Shown here: one piece after another, positions 40,990 to 53,342 of the stretch
Layout of the letters: every line of letters starts with the position of its first letter
Numbering within the stretch: the first letter of the stretch is position 1
From: Bartonella sp. ML69XJBT
Lineage (GTDB): Bacteria > Pseudomonadota > Alphaproteobacteria > Rhizobiales > Rhizobiaceae
Assembly: GCF_028618515.1 (NCBI RefSeq)
Contig: NZ_JAQITB010000001.1
Location: forward strand, 120,651 to 184,650
DNA: 64,000 nucleotides
Direction of reading: 5' to 3'
Notes under the pieces: model-generated
Told to the model about the DNA's origin: nothing
Database searches by the model: none
What the model saw: only the letters and a program-made list of their open reading frames with translations
Translations under genes and position numbers: made by a program

Positions 40990-41709
40990 TTATTTCTGCC
41001 AAATAGGTGCGGTGGTTTTTTGCGAAAGCATTTTGTGTAAGTATGTCATAAAGGCAGCTGCGAAGAGCGGTGTTGTTAAATTAAGAATGGGAATTGAAAC
41101 AAAAAGTGCGATTAACAAACCCGCACCAAAAACCGTTAGGTAATGGGTATGTAAAAAGGCGTGTGCTTCTTGTTCTGAGCGAAAACGGTAGGCGGCAAAC
41201 ACAAAATATTCACGACCAAGCAAAAAGCCATTAATAACATAAAAGGCAATCAAATTGACACCTGGTACGAAAAACAAAATAAAAGCAATTCCATTACCAA
41301 GAAGACTCAAAAGAAGAAATTTCAAGGAGAGAATCAGAGAGCGCCCAAACGGCAGAGCATGTCCAACAGGTTCGTTTGGATAATCTTCTTTTTCAATAAT
41401 TTCAGCAGCAGAATCAATGAAAAAACCACCAATCATAGCAGTGATTGGGGCAATAAAAAAAGCCATCAGCATAGCTAAACCAATATTAAAAATAATGAGC
41501 ATACCCAATCCTATCCATCCTGCCCAACTAGGTAATCCAGGAAGAAAATCAGCAACCCAAGGCCAAAAATAGGATATAAAAAGTTGGCGTACACCTAACC
41601 ATAGAATGGCGAGAACAACAAAAGTAATTCCCAAGGCTTTTAATATCATAATACGATATTGCGGGGTGATAAGACGCTGTAAAGCACGATAAGCAGCAGT
41701 AAAAATCAT
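40990..41709 (-). CDS. CysZ/EI24-domain membrane protein
   Basis: About 239 residues with several hydrophobic segments: ALGITFVVLAILWLGV, GWIGLGMLIIFNIGLAMLMA, FLLLSLLGNGIAFILFFVPG and GAGLLIALFVSIPILNL. VPGVNLIAFYVINGFLLGREYF fits the EI24/CysZ family. CysZ proteins are linked to sulfate uptake, but there is no sulfur gene nearby, so only the family is assigned. The frame is open to 41892. ATG 41709 (MIFTAAYRAL) matches family N-termini better, though it has no clear ribosome-binding site. Confidence 0.75.
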   Translation of the reverse strand: MIFTAAYRALQRLITPQYRIMILKALGITFVVLAILWLGVRQLFISYFWPWVADFLPGLPSWAGWIGLGMLIIFNIGLAMLMAFFIAPITAMIGGFFIDSAAEIIEKEDYPNEPVGHALPFGRSLILSLKFLLLSLLGNGIAFILFFVPGVNLIAFYVINGFLLGREYFVFAAYRFRSEQEAHAFLHTHYLTVFGAGLLIALFVSIPILNLTTPLFAAAFMTYLHKMLSQKTTAPIWQK

Positions 41710-42220
41710 AACAACTAACGAGATAAAAAAAGTAAAAACAAGGGACGGATGAAAGAGTGCTTTACATATGCATTGAGTTTTATAGATCCTATAATTTTGT
41801 TGATTAAGATAAATAATCAAGGGATGGCAATGTATTATTTTATAAGCACTATAACATATTTTTTTCAATACGGTAATATAAACTGCATTCATATTTTAAA
41901 ATAAGAATATTATCTCTATCTATTTGCAATTTTCTTATGCACGACACTCAAGTGTAGACATATGAAGTTAAACAGAATATTCAAATCATGATTTACAACA
42001 AAATTGAAAGAGGTTACGTCCCTCACATAAAATAGGTATCATTGTATTGCACATTCACGCAGTTGTCTTGAAAAATTGCCCAAAGCGATGCATCTTGATG
42101 CATCTTTTGGAGTGGATTTTAAAAAAGTTTTTTAAGCTAAAACATCAAAAACAAGATACACGTATTATGCCAGCAAGATATACATTATACAATCTTCAAC
42201 CATAATTGTAACAAAAAGGA

Positions 42221-42242
42221 GTGTTCAGAAAAATCTGAACAC
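42221..42242 (-). terminator. Strong hairpin, terminator-like on the minus strand
   Basis: Perfect arms GTGTTCAGA and TCTGAACAC with a 4-base loop. On the minus strand it is followed by TCCTTTTTG. No intact minus-strand gene ends here; only the copy D repeat lies upstream. A second palindrome, GTGACC-TTC-GGTCAC, lies at 42258-42272. Confidence 0.5.
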
Positions 42243-42464
42243 ATTCAAACCAATGACGTGACCTTCGGTCACAATGAAAAAGCTTATAAAAATACAGTGA
42301 ATGGTAAAACAAAACCATCCAAATCTTCAAAAAACACGATATTTCCTCAAATTAGGCCGGAGATTTTAATTAAAGCACTACTCAATACTACAATGTTCCT
42401 TCCACATGGCTTACAATCTGAAAGGGATTTAATTGGTTCCATGGAATTCTTAGTTAAAATGAAG

Positions 42465-42765
42465 GTCCATGAAGGGTATAATGGTATGTCCATTGAGAGC
42501 TACCACCTTTAGGGCTTATGAAGATGCAAGTTGGCACCATCATTTATTTTTTATCTCCCAATACAGCGATAGTTTTTGCATTTGAGAGCGTTTATAGAAG
42601 GTATTTTTGCTTTTCTTTATAGTTTTATCCACATGCTACTTCTATTTGTAATGTGAAAGTAAATGATTTTGATTGCTTCAATGTAAGAGGATTTGAAATA
42701 AGAGAATCTTATGCTACTTCGGGTTTCTTATTCAAGTTGCAAAACGATATATTATTATAAATCAA
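42465..42765 (-). repeat. Integrase-remnant interspersed repeat, copy D
   Basis: Minus-strand member of the family starting at TTGATTTATAATAAT (42765). It has AAGATTCTCTTATTTCAAATC, degenerate versions of the start region, then codons NDGANLHLHKP and, in the next frame, GGSSQWTYHYTLHG, closely matching the DGGAQWIYRYTIHG block of DUF4102 recombinases. Stops and frameshifts make it non-coding. The 84-codon plus-strand frame at 42258-42512 overlaps it antisense and is therefore doubtful. Confidence 0.65.
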
Positions 42766-43123
42766 TTAGATAAGTTGTAAGAAAATAAAAACTGCTTGCG
42801 AGAAATCAATCTGATTACAGTTTGGTAGGGTTAAAAATCTTTGTTCTTATAAGGTGGGGAGGAGGCAAGGATTATAGAAAATTGCGTTAGAATTTTTCTA
42901 TAAAGCGAATGAACAGCATGGGGAAGTAATAATAAAATCTACCAATGCGGGTAATTTTATAAATAGATTAGGATACATAGGGATTTTTTTCCAAAGAGAG
43001 AAGGTCATTTTTAGCAAAGCTAGTCGTTCTTTCAATAGAAGTCATACGTATAAATAGTTTTAGATAATTTAGTAAATGCGTTTCATTTTTGTTTTGTATT
43101 ATGCTTTATTTAAAGTATTTATT

Positions 43124-43256
43124 TTCCAAGTTCCAAGTTCCAAGTTCCAAGTTCCAAGTTCCAAGTTCCAAGTTCCAAGTTCCAAGTTCCAAGTTCCAAG
43201 TTCCAAGTTCCAAGTTCCAAGTTCCAAGTTCCAAGTTCCAAGTTCCAAGTTCCAAG
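43124..43256. repeat. Heptanucleotide tandem repeat, 19 perfect copies of TTCCAAG
   Basis: 133 bases without a single mismatch, ending 38 bases after the coaBC stop (43295, minus strand). Because the unit is 7 bases, every plus-strand frame gives the same cyclic peptide of seven residues (FQVPSSK). Perfect identity of all units points to recent slippage-driven change, so the copy number probably varies between strains. Confidence 0.98.
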
Positions 43257-43294
43257 CTAAACTTTTATTGTCATTTATAAACTACGTTTTTTTC

Positions 43295-44695
43295 TCATTT
43301 TAGATACGTGGGGGTATGAGATTCAAAAAATGATACAATAACCTTTGCTAATTTTTGTGCTACTTGCTGTTTCGTCATCTGCGGCCATTCTTCAACATTT
43401 TCTTTACTCACAAGATAAACTTGATTTGTATCAGCGCCCATAACACGAGTGCCATCAGCATGAAGGGAAATATCATTGGCAAGAATGAAATCAGCACCTT
43501 TTTCGATACATTTTTTTTGCGCATTTACGATGAGGTCAGAGGTTTCAGCCGCAAATCCAATCACGAGCGGAGGGCGGTTTGCAGCATGTCCAATTGTTGC
43601 TAAAATGTCAGGATTTTCTACCATATGCAAAGATGGTGGTGTTTTATGAGCGCTTTTTTTCATCTTGTGTAAAGATTGTGTTTGGCTGCGCCAATCACAA
43701 ACAGCGGCGACAAAAATAGCACCATCAGCAGGCAATGCGGTTTGAACGGCTTGTAACATTTGATGTGCGGTCTCGACATGGATAGTTTTTATCTCTTGTG
43801 GAGGTGCAAGATGAACTGGTCCACAAATAAGCGTTACTTTAGCGCCCAAATGGGCGAGAGCTGTTGCGATGGCATGCCCTTGTTTGCCTGAAGAGCGATT
43901 AGCAAGATAGCGCACGGGATCAATAGGTTCATGAGTAGGACCAGAAGTAACAATGAAATGACGCCCAGAAAGCGGTTTTTCCTGCATCCCTAAAAGAGTT
44001 TCTACTGCTGCTACAATGGTTAAAGGTTCACTCATGCGCCCAAAACCTGTCTCATCACGCTCAGCCATTGTGCCAATTTCTGGTCCTACTATATGAACGC
44101 CATCGGCGCGTAATTTTGCGACATTGCGCATGGTTGCAGGATGTGTCCACATTGCTGGATTCATAGCTGGTGCAATTAAGAGTGGACAGCGTGCTGCTAA
44201 AAGCACACAATCAGCCAGATCATCTCCTATGCCGTTAGCTATTTTTGCAATGCGATTAGCAGTGGCGGGCGCTAAAATAATGAGATCAGCATTACGTGCT
44301 AACCGGATATGTCCGATATCATGTTCTTCTGCGCGTGAAAATAAATCGCTATACACAGTACGTCCACTGAGAGCTTCAGCTGCTAAAGGCGTAATAAATT
44401 TTTGCGCTGCTTTTGTGATAATAATGTTTAAGTGCGCTCCACGTTCTTGTAAACGGCGAATGAGATCAAGCGCTTTATAAGCTGCAATACTCCCACCAAT
44501 AATGAGAAGAAGTGACTTTGATTGCAATGATTGCATTTCAGGGCTGCTTGCTTGAGAGGGGGGTATAGTTAAAGTGCTGGGATTGCTTAAAAGACGGCGT
44601 GCTTCCTCTTCCATAGAGATACCATTTTTGGCGGCACGTATACGTAAAGATTCTTTGACTTCGGGGGAAAGATTACGAACGGTAAGGCTAGCCAT
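43295..44695 (-). CDS. coaBC: Phosphopantothenoylcysteine decarboxylase/synthetase with an N-terminal ribbon-helix-helix domain
   Basis: Makes 4'-phosphopantetheine for coenzyme A. The flavin-dependent CoaC part has LLIIGGSIAAYKALDLI, HIRLARNADL (catalytic His), APATANRIAKIANG and APAMNPAMWTHPA. The CoaB part has VTSGPTHEPIDPVRYLANRS, SSGKQGHAIA and ANDISL. The flap that carries an active-site Cys in E. coli reads MAERDETGFGRM, without Cys. Residues 1-40 (MASLTVRNLSPEVKESLRIR, then AAKNGISMEEEARRLL) look like a FitA/VapB antitoxin ribbon-helix-helix. A perfect GGAGG lies upstream of ATG 44695, so the extension is really translated. It follows ubiB on the same strand. Confidence 0.92.
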   Translation of the reverse strand: MASLTVRNLSPEVKESLRIRAAKNGISMEEEARRLLSNPSTLTIPPSQASSPEMQSLQSKSLLLIIGGSIAAYKALDLIRRLQERGAHLNIIITKAAQKFITPLAAEALSGRTVYSDLFSRAEEHDIGHIRLARNADLIILAPATANRIAKIANGIGDDLADCVLLAARCPLLIAPAMNPAMWTHPATMRNVAKLRADGVHIVGPEIGTMAERDETGFGRMSEPLTIVAAVETLLGMQEKPLSGRHFIVTSGPTHEPIDPVRYLANRSSGKQGHAIATALAHLGAKVTLICGPVHLAPPQEIKTIHVETAHQMLQAVQTALPADGAIFVAAVCDWRSQTQSLHKMKKSAHKTPPSLHMVENPDILATIGHAANRPPLVIGFAAETSDLIVNAQKKCIEKGADFILANDISLHADGTRVMGADTNQVYLVSKENVEEWPQMTKQQVAQKLAKVIVSFFESHTPTYLK

Positions 44696-44764
44696 AAAAT
44701 ACCTCCAAGAAACAAAATGATTGCAATGATTTCATTATGGGTATTTTTTAGCATATTGAACAGA

Positions 44765-46351
44765 TTAGAAAAGATGAAAAAGGTAAAAAGTGAGACAAAC
44801 ACAACAAAGTGCAATGATGAAAAGACTATAACGACCATAACGGTTGGTACGGCTTTGTTCAACAGCAAGTCTTTTAAGGGTGGAAGGAGAAAGATTAAAT
44901 CCGATTTCTCTGATTTGGTTAAGGTCTTCTTCCATACGTTGAAAATTGTGTATCAATTGTGGTGTTTTACGAGCCAACGAAAGGAGTGCTTGCGCGCCTT
45001 CACTAAAGTCCTTTGCCACTCCTATAGGCCCTAAATTTTTGCTAATCCATTCTCTGACAACGGGTTCAGAAGCTTTCCACATATTAAAATGAGGATCTAG
45101 TGTGCGCGCTACACCTTCAACAACAACCATAGTTTTTTGGAGTAATAAAAGTTCAGGTCGTGTTTGCATATCAAACAATTCCGTGACTTCAAACAACAGT
45201 GTGAGCAATTTAGCCATGGAAATACTTTGCGCTGATTGCCCATGGATTGGTTCACCAATAGCACGGTTAGCTTGAGCAAAGCTTTCAATATTGTGGTGTG
45301 GAGGTACGTATCCTGCTTCAAAATGGGCACGTGCCACGCGGTGGTAATCGCGGGTAATAAATCCATAAAGGATTTCAGCAAGGAAATGCTTTTCTTTTTT
45401 TCCAAGACGCCCTGTAATTCCTAAATCAACAGCAACAATACATCCTTGTGCGTCTACAAATAAATTACCAGGATGCATATCGGCATGAAAAAAACCATCA
45501 CGCAATGTATGACGAAGGAAAGATTGAATAAGCGTAACTGCGAGCGCCTGCAAATCAAACCCTGCTTCTTTGAGTGCAGAAATTTCAGATATTCTTATAC
45601 CATCTATCCATTCCATGGTAAGAACATTACGTCCTGTACGTTCCCAATCAATTTTTGGAACCCGAAAGCCTGTATCATGTTGAATATTTTCAGCCATTTC
45701 TGATATGGCAGCTGCTTCTAATCGCAAATCCATCTCGATACGTGTGGTTTGTGCTAAAGTGTCAACCACACAAACAGGACGCAACCGTCGAGAAGCTGGT
45801 ATATAACGTTCTTGTAAATGAGCAATAAGGTAGAATCCTCTAAGATCTCTGGCAAAACGGGTTCTGATATTGGGACGAATGACTTTAACAGCACATTTTC
45901 TTTTCTGACCAGTTTCATCGTAATATTCAGCTGGATGAACTTGGGCGATAGAAGCGGCAGCAATGGGGGGATCAAAATTCACAAATAAATCGTTTATAGA
46001 GCGACCAAGCGAATTTTCAATTTGTGCAATAGCATCAGGACAAGAAAATGTTTGTACGCGATCTTGTAGCTGTACCAAATCTTTGGCAATATCACGTCCA
46101 ACAATATCAGGTCTTGTAGCAAGAAATTGACCAAGTTTTATATAAGAAGGTCCAAGCTTATTGATGGCACAAGAAATATTTTCAGATCGTCGCTTTTTTT
46201 TTGCTTTGCTCCGGGCTAATGCACTTGCTATACGATGACAGAATGCTGGAAATCCTTTAAGCTCATCGTGAGGCAGAGCACTCAAAACACCTTCACGTGC
46301 TAAAACCCATCCTGCGCGCATCAATTGAAAGTAAGTGGAAATCTGCACCAT
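44765..46351 (-). CDS. ubiB: UbiB, ubiquinone biosynthesis atypical kinase/ATPase
   Basis: A membrane-bound protein-kinase-like (ADCK/ABC1) factor required for ubiquinone synthesis. About 528 residues: GPSYIKLGQFLATRPDIVG is the KxGQ motif of the family, AAASIAQVHPA replaces the P-loop with the Ala-rich loop, CAVKVIRPNI carries the conserved Lys, and FFHADMHPGNLFV is the catalytic loop. One or two C-terminal membrane helices follow (YSLFIIALCCVCLTFYLFHL). The start is set at ATG 46351; the frame begins at a TTG at 46366. It lies 2 bases from the ubiE stop, so the pair is one operon. Confidence 0.93.
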   Translation of the reverse strand: MVQISTYFQLMRAGWVLAREGVLSALPHDELKGFPAFCHRIASALARSKAKKKRRSENISCAINKLGPSYIKLGQFLATRPDIVGRDIAKDLVQLQDRVQTFSCPDAIAQIENSLGRSINDLFVNFDPPIAAASIAQVHPAEYYDETGQKRKCAVKVIRPNIRTRFARDLRGFYLIAHLQERYIPASRRLRPVCVVDTLAQTTRIEMDLRLEAAAISEMAENIQHDTGFRVPKIDWERTGRNVLTMEWIDGIRISEISALKEAGFDLQALAVTLIQSFLRHTLRDGFFHADMHPGNLFVDAQGCIVAVDLGITGRLGKKEKHFLAEILYGFITRDYHRVARAHFEAGYVPPHHNIESFAQANRAIGEPIHGQSAQSISMAKLLTLLFEVTELFDMQTRPELLLLQKTMVVVEGVARTLDPHFNMWKASEPVVREWISKNLGPIGVAKDFSEGAQALLSLARKTPQLIHNFQRMEEDLNQIREIGFNLSPSTLKRLAVEQSRTNRYGRYSLFIIALCCVCLTFYLFHLF

Positions 46352-46353
46352 TT

Positions 46354-47136
46354 TTAAATTTTCCAACCTGAATGCAGTGCTGCGATAGCACCGGTGAGAT
46401 TGCGGTATGATACCCGCGAAAAACCTGCATGATTGATCATCTGGGCAAAATCATCTTGTTTAGGAAATTTACGAATAGATTCAACCAAATAACGGTAAGC
46501 ATCACCATCATTTGCAATGATTTGACCAAGCTTAGGGATGGCATGAAAAGACCACAGGTCATAGATTTTATCGAGCAGAGGCATTTCAACATTTGAAAAT
46601 TCTAAACATAAGAAACGTCCTCCCGGTTTTAAAACACGGAAAGCTTCTCTAAGAGCTTTGTTAATATGAGGCACATTGCGAATTCCAAAGGCAATCGTAT
46701 AGGCATCAAAGCTATGGTCTTCAAAAGGCAAATGTTCTGCATTGGACTCAACAAAATCCATCAGAGGAGCAAGACCATTTTTTTGTGCACGCTTTTTACC
46801 GACATTGAGCATTGAACCATTAATATCAAGCACTGTAGCGTGGGCTTTTTGGCGTGAAGCATTCAGAATGCGAAAAGCGATATCACCAGTCCCACCTGCC
46901 ACATCAAGAACCTTCCAATTGGAAAGAGTTGGGGGAGCAAGCCAAGCAACCATAGAGTTTTTCCACACACGGTGTAGTCCTAATGATAAGATATCATTCA
47001 TCTTATCATAGTTTTCAGCGACAGAGTGAAATACTCCATCAACCATGGACTGTTTTTGCGCTTCATCAACTCTGGTAAAGCCAAAAGAGTACTCCATACC
47101 ACCTTTGGCTCCGACGCGTTCTGTTTCAGCTGCCAT
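46354..47136 (-). CDS. ubiE: Demethylmenaquinone/2-methoxy-6-polyprenyl-benzoquinol C-methyltransferase
   Basis: The SAM-dependent C-methylation step of ubiquinone synthesis. SAM motif I is [15 protein letters not shown]. The family signatures [18 protein letters not shown] and [15 protein letters not shown] are present. 260 residues from ATG 47136, which has AGAAAGG 8 bases upstream; the frame begins at 47220 with unrelated residues. ubiB follows at once. Confidence 0.95.
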   Translation of the reverse strand: MAAETERVGAKGGMEYSFGFTRVDEAQKQSMVDGVFHSVAENYDKMNDILSLGLHRVWKNSMVAWLAPPTLSNWKVLDVAGGTGDIAFRILNASRQKAHATVLDINGSMLNVGKKRAQKNGLAPLMDFVESNAEHLPFEDHSFDAYTIAFGIRNVPHINKALREAFRVLKPGGRFLCLEFSNVEMPLLDKIYDLWSFHAIPKLGQIIANDGDAYRYLVESIRKFPKQDDFAQMINHAGFSRVSYRNLTGAIAALHSGWKI

Positions 47137-47253
47137 ATGCATGACCTTTCTTCTTTTTCTTTTATCGTAAATGAAAATAGAGGAAATGTTCAAATACGAA
47201 AAAACAGCGTATAAAACCACGACGTTTATACAGCCAGAAACAAAAGAGTACCT

Positions 47254-50280
<3,027 letters not shown>

Positions 50281-50468
50281 TAGTGGTATCCATGAATGGT
50301 ATAGGTAAAGAGCACCACCATCTTTATGCTTATGAAACAAAAACCAGCATCATCATTTTTCATACCAGTTGCCAATGTTGTGAAAAAAATGCTGGTACCA
50401 CCTTGCTCTTTTATCAACGTAGAGATGGTGGTGCTCTATGGATTTTGCGTTATCTCATTCACGGATGA
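50281..50468. repeat. Integrase remnants in head-to-head inverted arrangement (copies G1 and G2)
   Basis: The minus strand from about 50395 down to 50285 encodes TLATGMKNDDAGF and, after a frameshift, FHKHKDGGALYLYHSW. The plus strand from about 50383 to 50468 encodes KNAGTTLLFYQRRDGGALW followed by ILRYLIHG and a stop. Both match the N-terminal DUF4102 region of tyrosine recombinases. The two pieces create a perfect 15-base inverted repeat, AGAGCACCACCATCT (50309-50323) and its complement (50423-50437), with a nested pair ACCAGCAT (50343) and ATGCTGGT (50389). Confidence 0.65.
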
Positions 50469-50830
50469 TGTTGTGAGATAAGGGGAAGCAATGAGAGGAG
50501 CATTTCTTTAAAAAAAGCGCATGAATGGGCAACACAATGATACCTTTCCATCAAGTAAGGAGCATGAAACTTTATGAAAGAAAAATACAGGAATTCTCAT
50601 GTTATCAAAGAGATTAAGGATAAAATAAGCGATAATACAGAAGCTTTTTATTGATAAATATATTCAAAAATCGCTTTCTTGCTAAAAAAATTTCTCAAGC
50701 ATTTATTGAGAGCAGTGCACACAAACGTTCTATTATCAGCAATATATTCTGAAAACGAGAGAAAAACGGTTAATTGTTTGATAGTTTTGAGAAAGCACAA
50801 AAATTTAATTCATGAAAGGAGCAGATATTT

Positions 50831-51796
50831 TTGTTCAATGCATTAGATATGATGATTGAGAAAAGTTATATTTTAGCTTTGCAAAATGGGGGGCAAAATG
50901 GGGGCGAGATTTTGGCAATAAAGAAATTTATAAATAGATTGAATGCTTTTATTGGAATTGTATTTGGACTATCGGACTTTTTATTTTCCTCGTTTGTAGA
51001 AGCCGAAATGAACAGCAGGCTTCCTTCTTTTTTTAATTCGCATGAACATTTTGTGCAGCCTGATACAACAGATATAGTCCGTTTGCGTTTTGTAACAACT
51101 TTTGATTTCCCTCCCTTTAACTTTCTTGATCAAACAGGACATCTTGCAGGCTATAATATCGACTTATTGCGTGCTATTTGTTCAAAATTAAATTTTGAAA
51201 AAGTCTGTGAGGTAGAAGTTGTTCCTTGGGAAGAGCTTGTAGACCATGTCAAAAATGGTGGTGCAGAAGTCATTATTGCTGGTTTAAAAGAAACAATGAA
51301 AACCCATCAAGATCTCGTTTTTACAAGATTTTATTTGCGTTTTCCAGCTCGATTTGTTGCGTCTCGCTTTATTGTATCCCAACTTGTAGATCTTGATGAA
51401 TCAATAAGCGATAAAATTATACATTTAAACAGTGGCGTTTTGTCCAAAACTGTTCACGAAAAACTGTTTCGCAGTTATTTTCCTGCAGCCAAATGGCAAG
51501 GATTTAAAAACAGGACAGAGCTTTATAAAGCATTACAGGATCATAAAATTGATGTTATTTTTGATGATGGATTTTCTTTATCTTTGTGGCTAAATGATCC
51601 CAAATCTGCTGATTGTTGCCATTTTGTTGGAGGTCCGTATATGGCTCCACAGTTATTGGGGCAAGGAATGCAGCTTGCTGTGGCAAAAAAGAATGAAAAA
51701 TTAATTGATATACTTAATTATGCTCTGAAATCTCTAGAAGATGATGGCAAGCTTACAGAACTTTATCTGCGTTATTTTCCAGTAAGTTTTTATTGA
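50831..51796 (+). CDS. Orphan polar-amino-acid ABC transporter substrate-binding protein (SBP family 3)
   Basis: A 321-residue protein whose body is a periplasmic-binding fold: FDFPPFNFLDQTGHLAGYNI early, VIIAGLKETMKTHQDLVFT in the middle, and ALKSLEDDGKLTELYLRYFP at the end, all typical of the family that binds polar amino acids. A hydrophobic segment (LNAFIGIVFGLSDFLFSSFV) about 37 residues in serves as signal or anchor, later than usual. The start TTG 50831 has AAAGGAG 9 bases upstream; ATG 50849 is the alternative. No permease or ATPase gene is adjacent. A perfect 12-base tandem duplication (GCAAAATGGGGG twice, 50881-50904) adds QNGG twice near the N-terminus. Confidence 0.8.
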   Translation: MFNALDMMIEKSYILALQNGGQNGGEILAIKKFINRLNAFIGIVFGLSDFLFSSFVEAEMNSRLPSFFNSHEHFVQPDTTDIVRLRFVTTFDFPPFNFLDQTGHLAGYNIDLLRAICSKLNFEKVCEVEVVPWEELVDHVKNGGAEVIIAGLKETMKTHQDLVFTRFYLRFPARFVASRFIVSQLVDLDESISDKIIHLNSGVLSKTVHEKLFRSYFPAAKWQGFKNRTELYKALQDHKIDVIFDDGFSLSLWLNDPKSADCCHFVGGPYMAPQLLGQGMQLAVAKKNEKLIDILNYALKSLEDDGKLTELYLRYFPVSFY

Positions 51797-51809
51797 TGAA
51801 TACTTCGTT

Positions 51810-53342
51810 CTAGGTAAGAACTGTTAATCTTTCAGTGCCCAACCGGTAAGAAATAGCTTCAGCAAGATGATGGCGAGCAAGAAGGTCAGCTTCATCAAGA
51901 TCGGCAATGGTGCGTGCAACTTTAAGAATACGATGATAAGCACGGGCGGAAAGCTGCATTTTTTCACTTACATCGCGTAGGAGTTTAGCGGCATTTTTAT
52001 CAGGTATAGCAATTTGTTCGATAATTTTGGCAGGGCAATCACCGTTGGTGCGAATATGGTCAAGACCCAATGTTGTAAAACGTTTGGCTTGAATGGCACG
52101 ACATCGTGCGACGCGTTTTGCAACATCATAGCTTTTTTCTGATTGTTCTGGTTGCATAAGATCCATAGCTGTTAGAGCAGGGACATCAATCCGTAAATCA
52201 ATTCTGTCGAGCAGAGGACCAGAAATACGGGACTGATAATCGATTTGACAGCGTATTCCTTTAGCACAAACATGATTTTTTTCGCCTGCCATACCACATC
52301 GACAAGGGTTCATTGCAGCAATGAATTGAAAGCGGGCAGGATAGCTAATATGGTGATTAGCGCGGGCGATAACACATTCTCCACTCTCTAAGGGTTGACG
52401 AAGAGAGTCAAGGACTTGCGGAGAGAATTCAGGTAATTCATCAAGAAAAAGAACGCCATTATGCGCAAGAGAGACTTCTCCAGGTCGTCCTTTAAGTCCA
52501 CCACCGATCATTGCGGCCATGGACGCGGAATGATGCGGAGCGCGAAAGGGACAGTGGAGTGAAATGGTATTATGGACTATTTCTCCTGTGATGGAAGCAA
52601 TTAAAGAAACATCTAAAAGTTCTCGGCTATCAAGGGGTGGTAGAATGGAAGGCAATCGTTGCGCTAACATAGATTTTCCAGCGCCAGGAGGACCTACAAA
52701 CAAAAGGTTATGCCGCCCAGCAGCGCAAACTTCTAATGCACGTTTGGCGGTTTTTTGTCCTTTAATTTCGCAAAGGTCAGGAAGTTCAGTTTGGATAGTA
52801 TATTGGCGCGGTTGTGGACGTTTTTGGATTTGGGTCCCTTTAAAATGATTGACCATAGTAAGGAGTGTTTCGGGGGCAAGAATATTCATTTCCGCATTTG
52901 CCCATGCAGCTTCAGGTCCACATATGTGGGGACAAATAAGGCCTTTATCGAGTGATAAAGCTGTCATTGCGGCTGGTAAAACACCATTGACAGCTGTAAG
53001 GGAACCATCCAATGACAATTCACCTAAAATGACGTAGTCTTGGGCAACTTCGGGAGGAAGAACCCCCATAACAAGCATTAAGCCTACAGCAATAGGCAAA
53101 TCATAATGGGATCCCTCTTTAGGAAGATCAGCCGGGGCAAGATTAACAGTAACCCGTTTGTTTGGCATAGAAAGCCCACAAGCATGCAGAGCTGCTTGCA
53201 CACGTTCACGGCTTTCTGCGATTGCTTTATCGGCTAATCCAACAATAGCCATTCCTATTTTGCCGGTGGAAATCATAACCTGTACATCGACAGGCACTGC
53301 TTCTAGACCGCGAAAAGCAACAGTTGTAACACGCGCGATCAT
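51810..53342 (-). CDS. comM: YifB/ComM family Mg-chelatase-like AAA+ ATPase
   Basis: 510 residues. The N-terminal Lon-like (ChlI) domain (VMISTGKIGMAIVGLADKAI) is followed by an AAA+ Mg-chelatase module: Walker A LLFVGPPGAGKSMLAQRLPS, Walker B LAHNGVLFLDELPEFS, and FIAAMNPCRCG typical of the family. ComM is a hexameric helicase that aids branch migration in natural transformation. ATG 53342 is preceded by GGGGGAG; the frame also holds a TTG at 53345. It is convergent with the substrate-binding protein gene. Confidence 0.93.
   Translation of the reverse strand: MIARVTTVAFRGLEAVPVDVQVMISTGKIGMAIVGLADKAIAESRERVQAALHACGLSMPNKRVTVNLAPADLPKEGSHYDLPIAVGLMLVMGVLPPEVAQDYVILGELSLDGSLTAVNGVLPAAMTALSLDKGLICPHICGPEAAWANAEMNILAPETLLTMVNHFKGTQIQKRPQPRQYTIQTELPDLCEIKGQKTAKRALEVCAAGRHNLLFVGPPGAGKSMLAQRLPSILPPLDSRELLDVSLIASITGEIVHNTISLHCPFRAPHHSASMAAMIGGGLKGRPGEVSLAHNGVLFLDELPEFSPQVLDSLRQPLESGECVIARANHHISYPARFQFIAAMNPCRCGMAGEKNHVCAKGIRCQIDYQSRISGPLLDRIDLRIDVPALTAMDLMQPEQSEKSYDVAKRVARCRAIQAKRFTTLGLDHIRTNGDCPAKIIEQIAIPDKNAAKLLRDVSEKMQLSARAYHRILKVARTIADLDEADLLARHHLAEAISYRLGTERLTVLT

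Noticed and set aside
42258..42512. 84-codon plus-strand frame (GTG start, MTFGHNEKAYKN)
   Set aside because: The start lies in a palindrome without a ribosome-binding site, and the 3' part is antisense to the recognisable integrase remnant D. No domain was recognised.
43124..43256. CRISPR-like array
   Set aside because: The unit is 7 bases with no spacers, so it is a simple tandem repeat.
43076..43303. 75-codon frame with (FQVPSSK) repeats
   Set aside because: It exists only because the 7-base repeat is open in all frames. No ribosome-binding site; overlaps the coaBC end.
44587..44868. 93-codon minus-strand hydrophobic frame
   Set aside because: Lies across the ubiB 3' end and coaBC 5' end in another frame. 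Both real genes have strong homology and starts, so this is a shadow.
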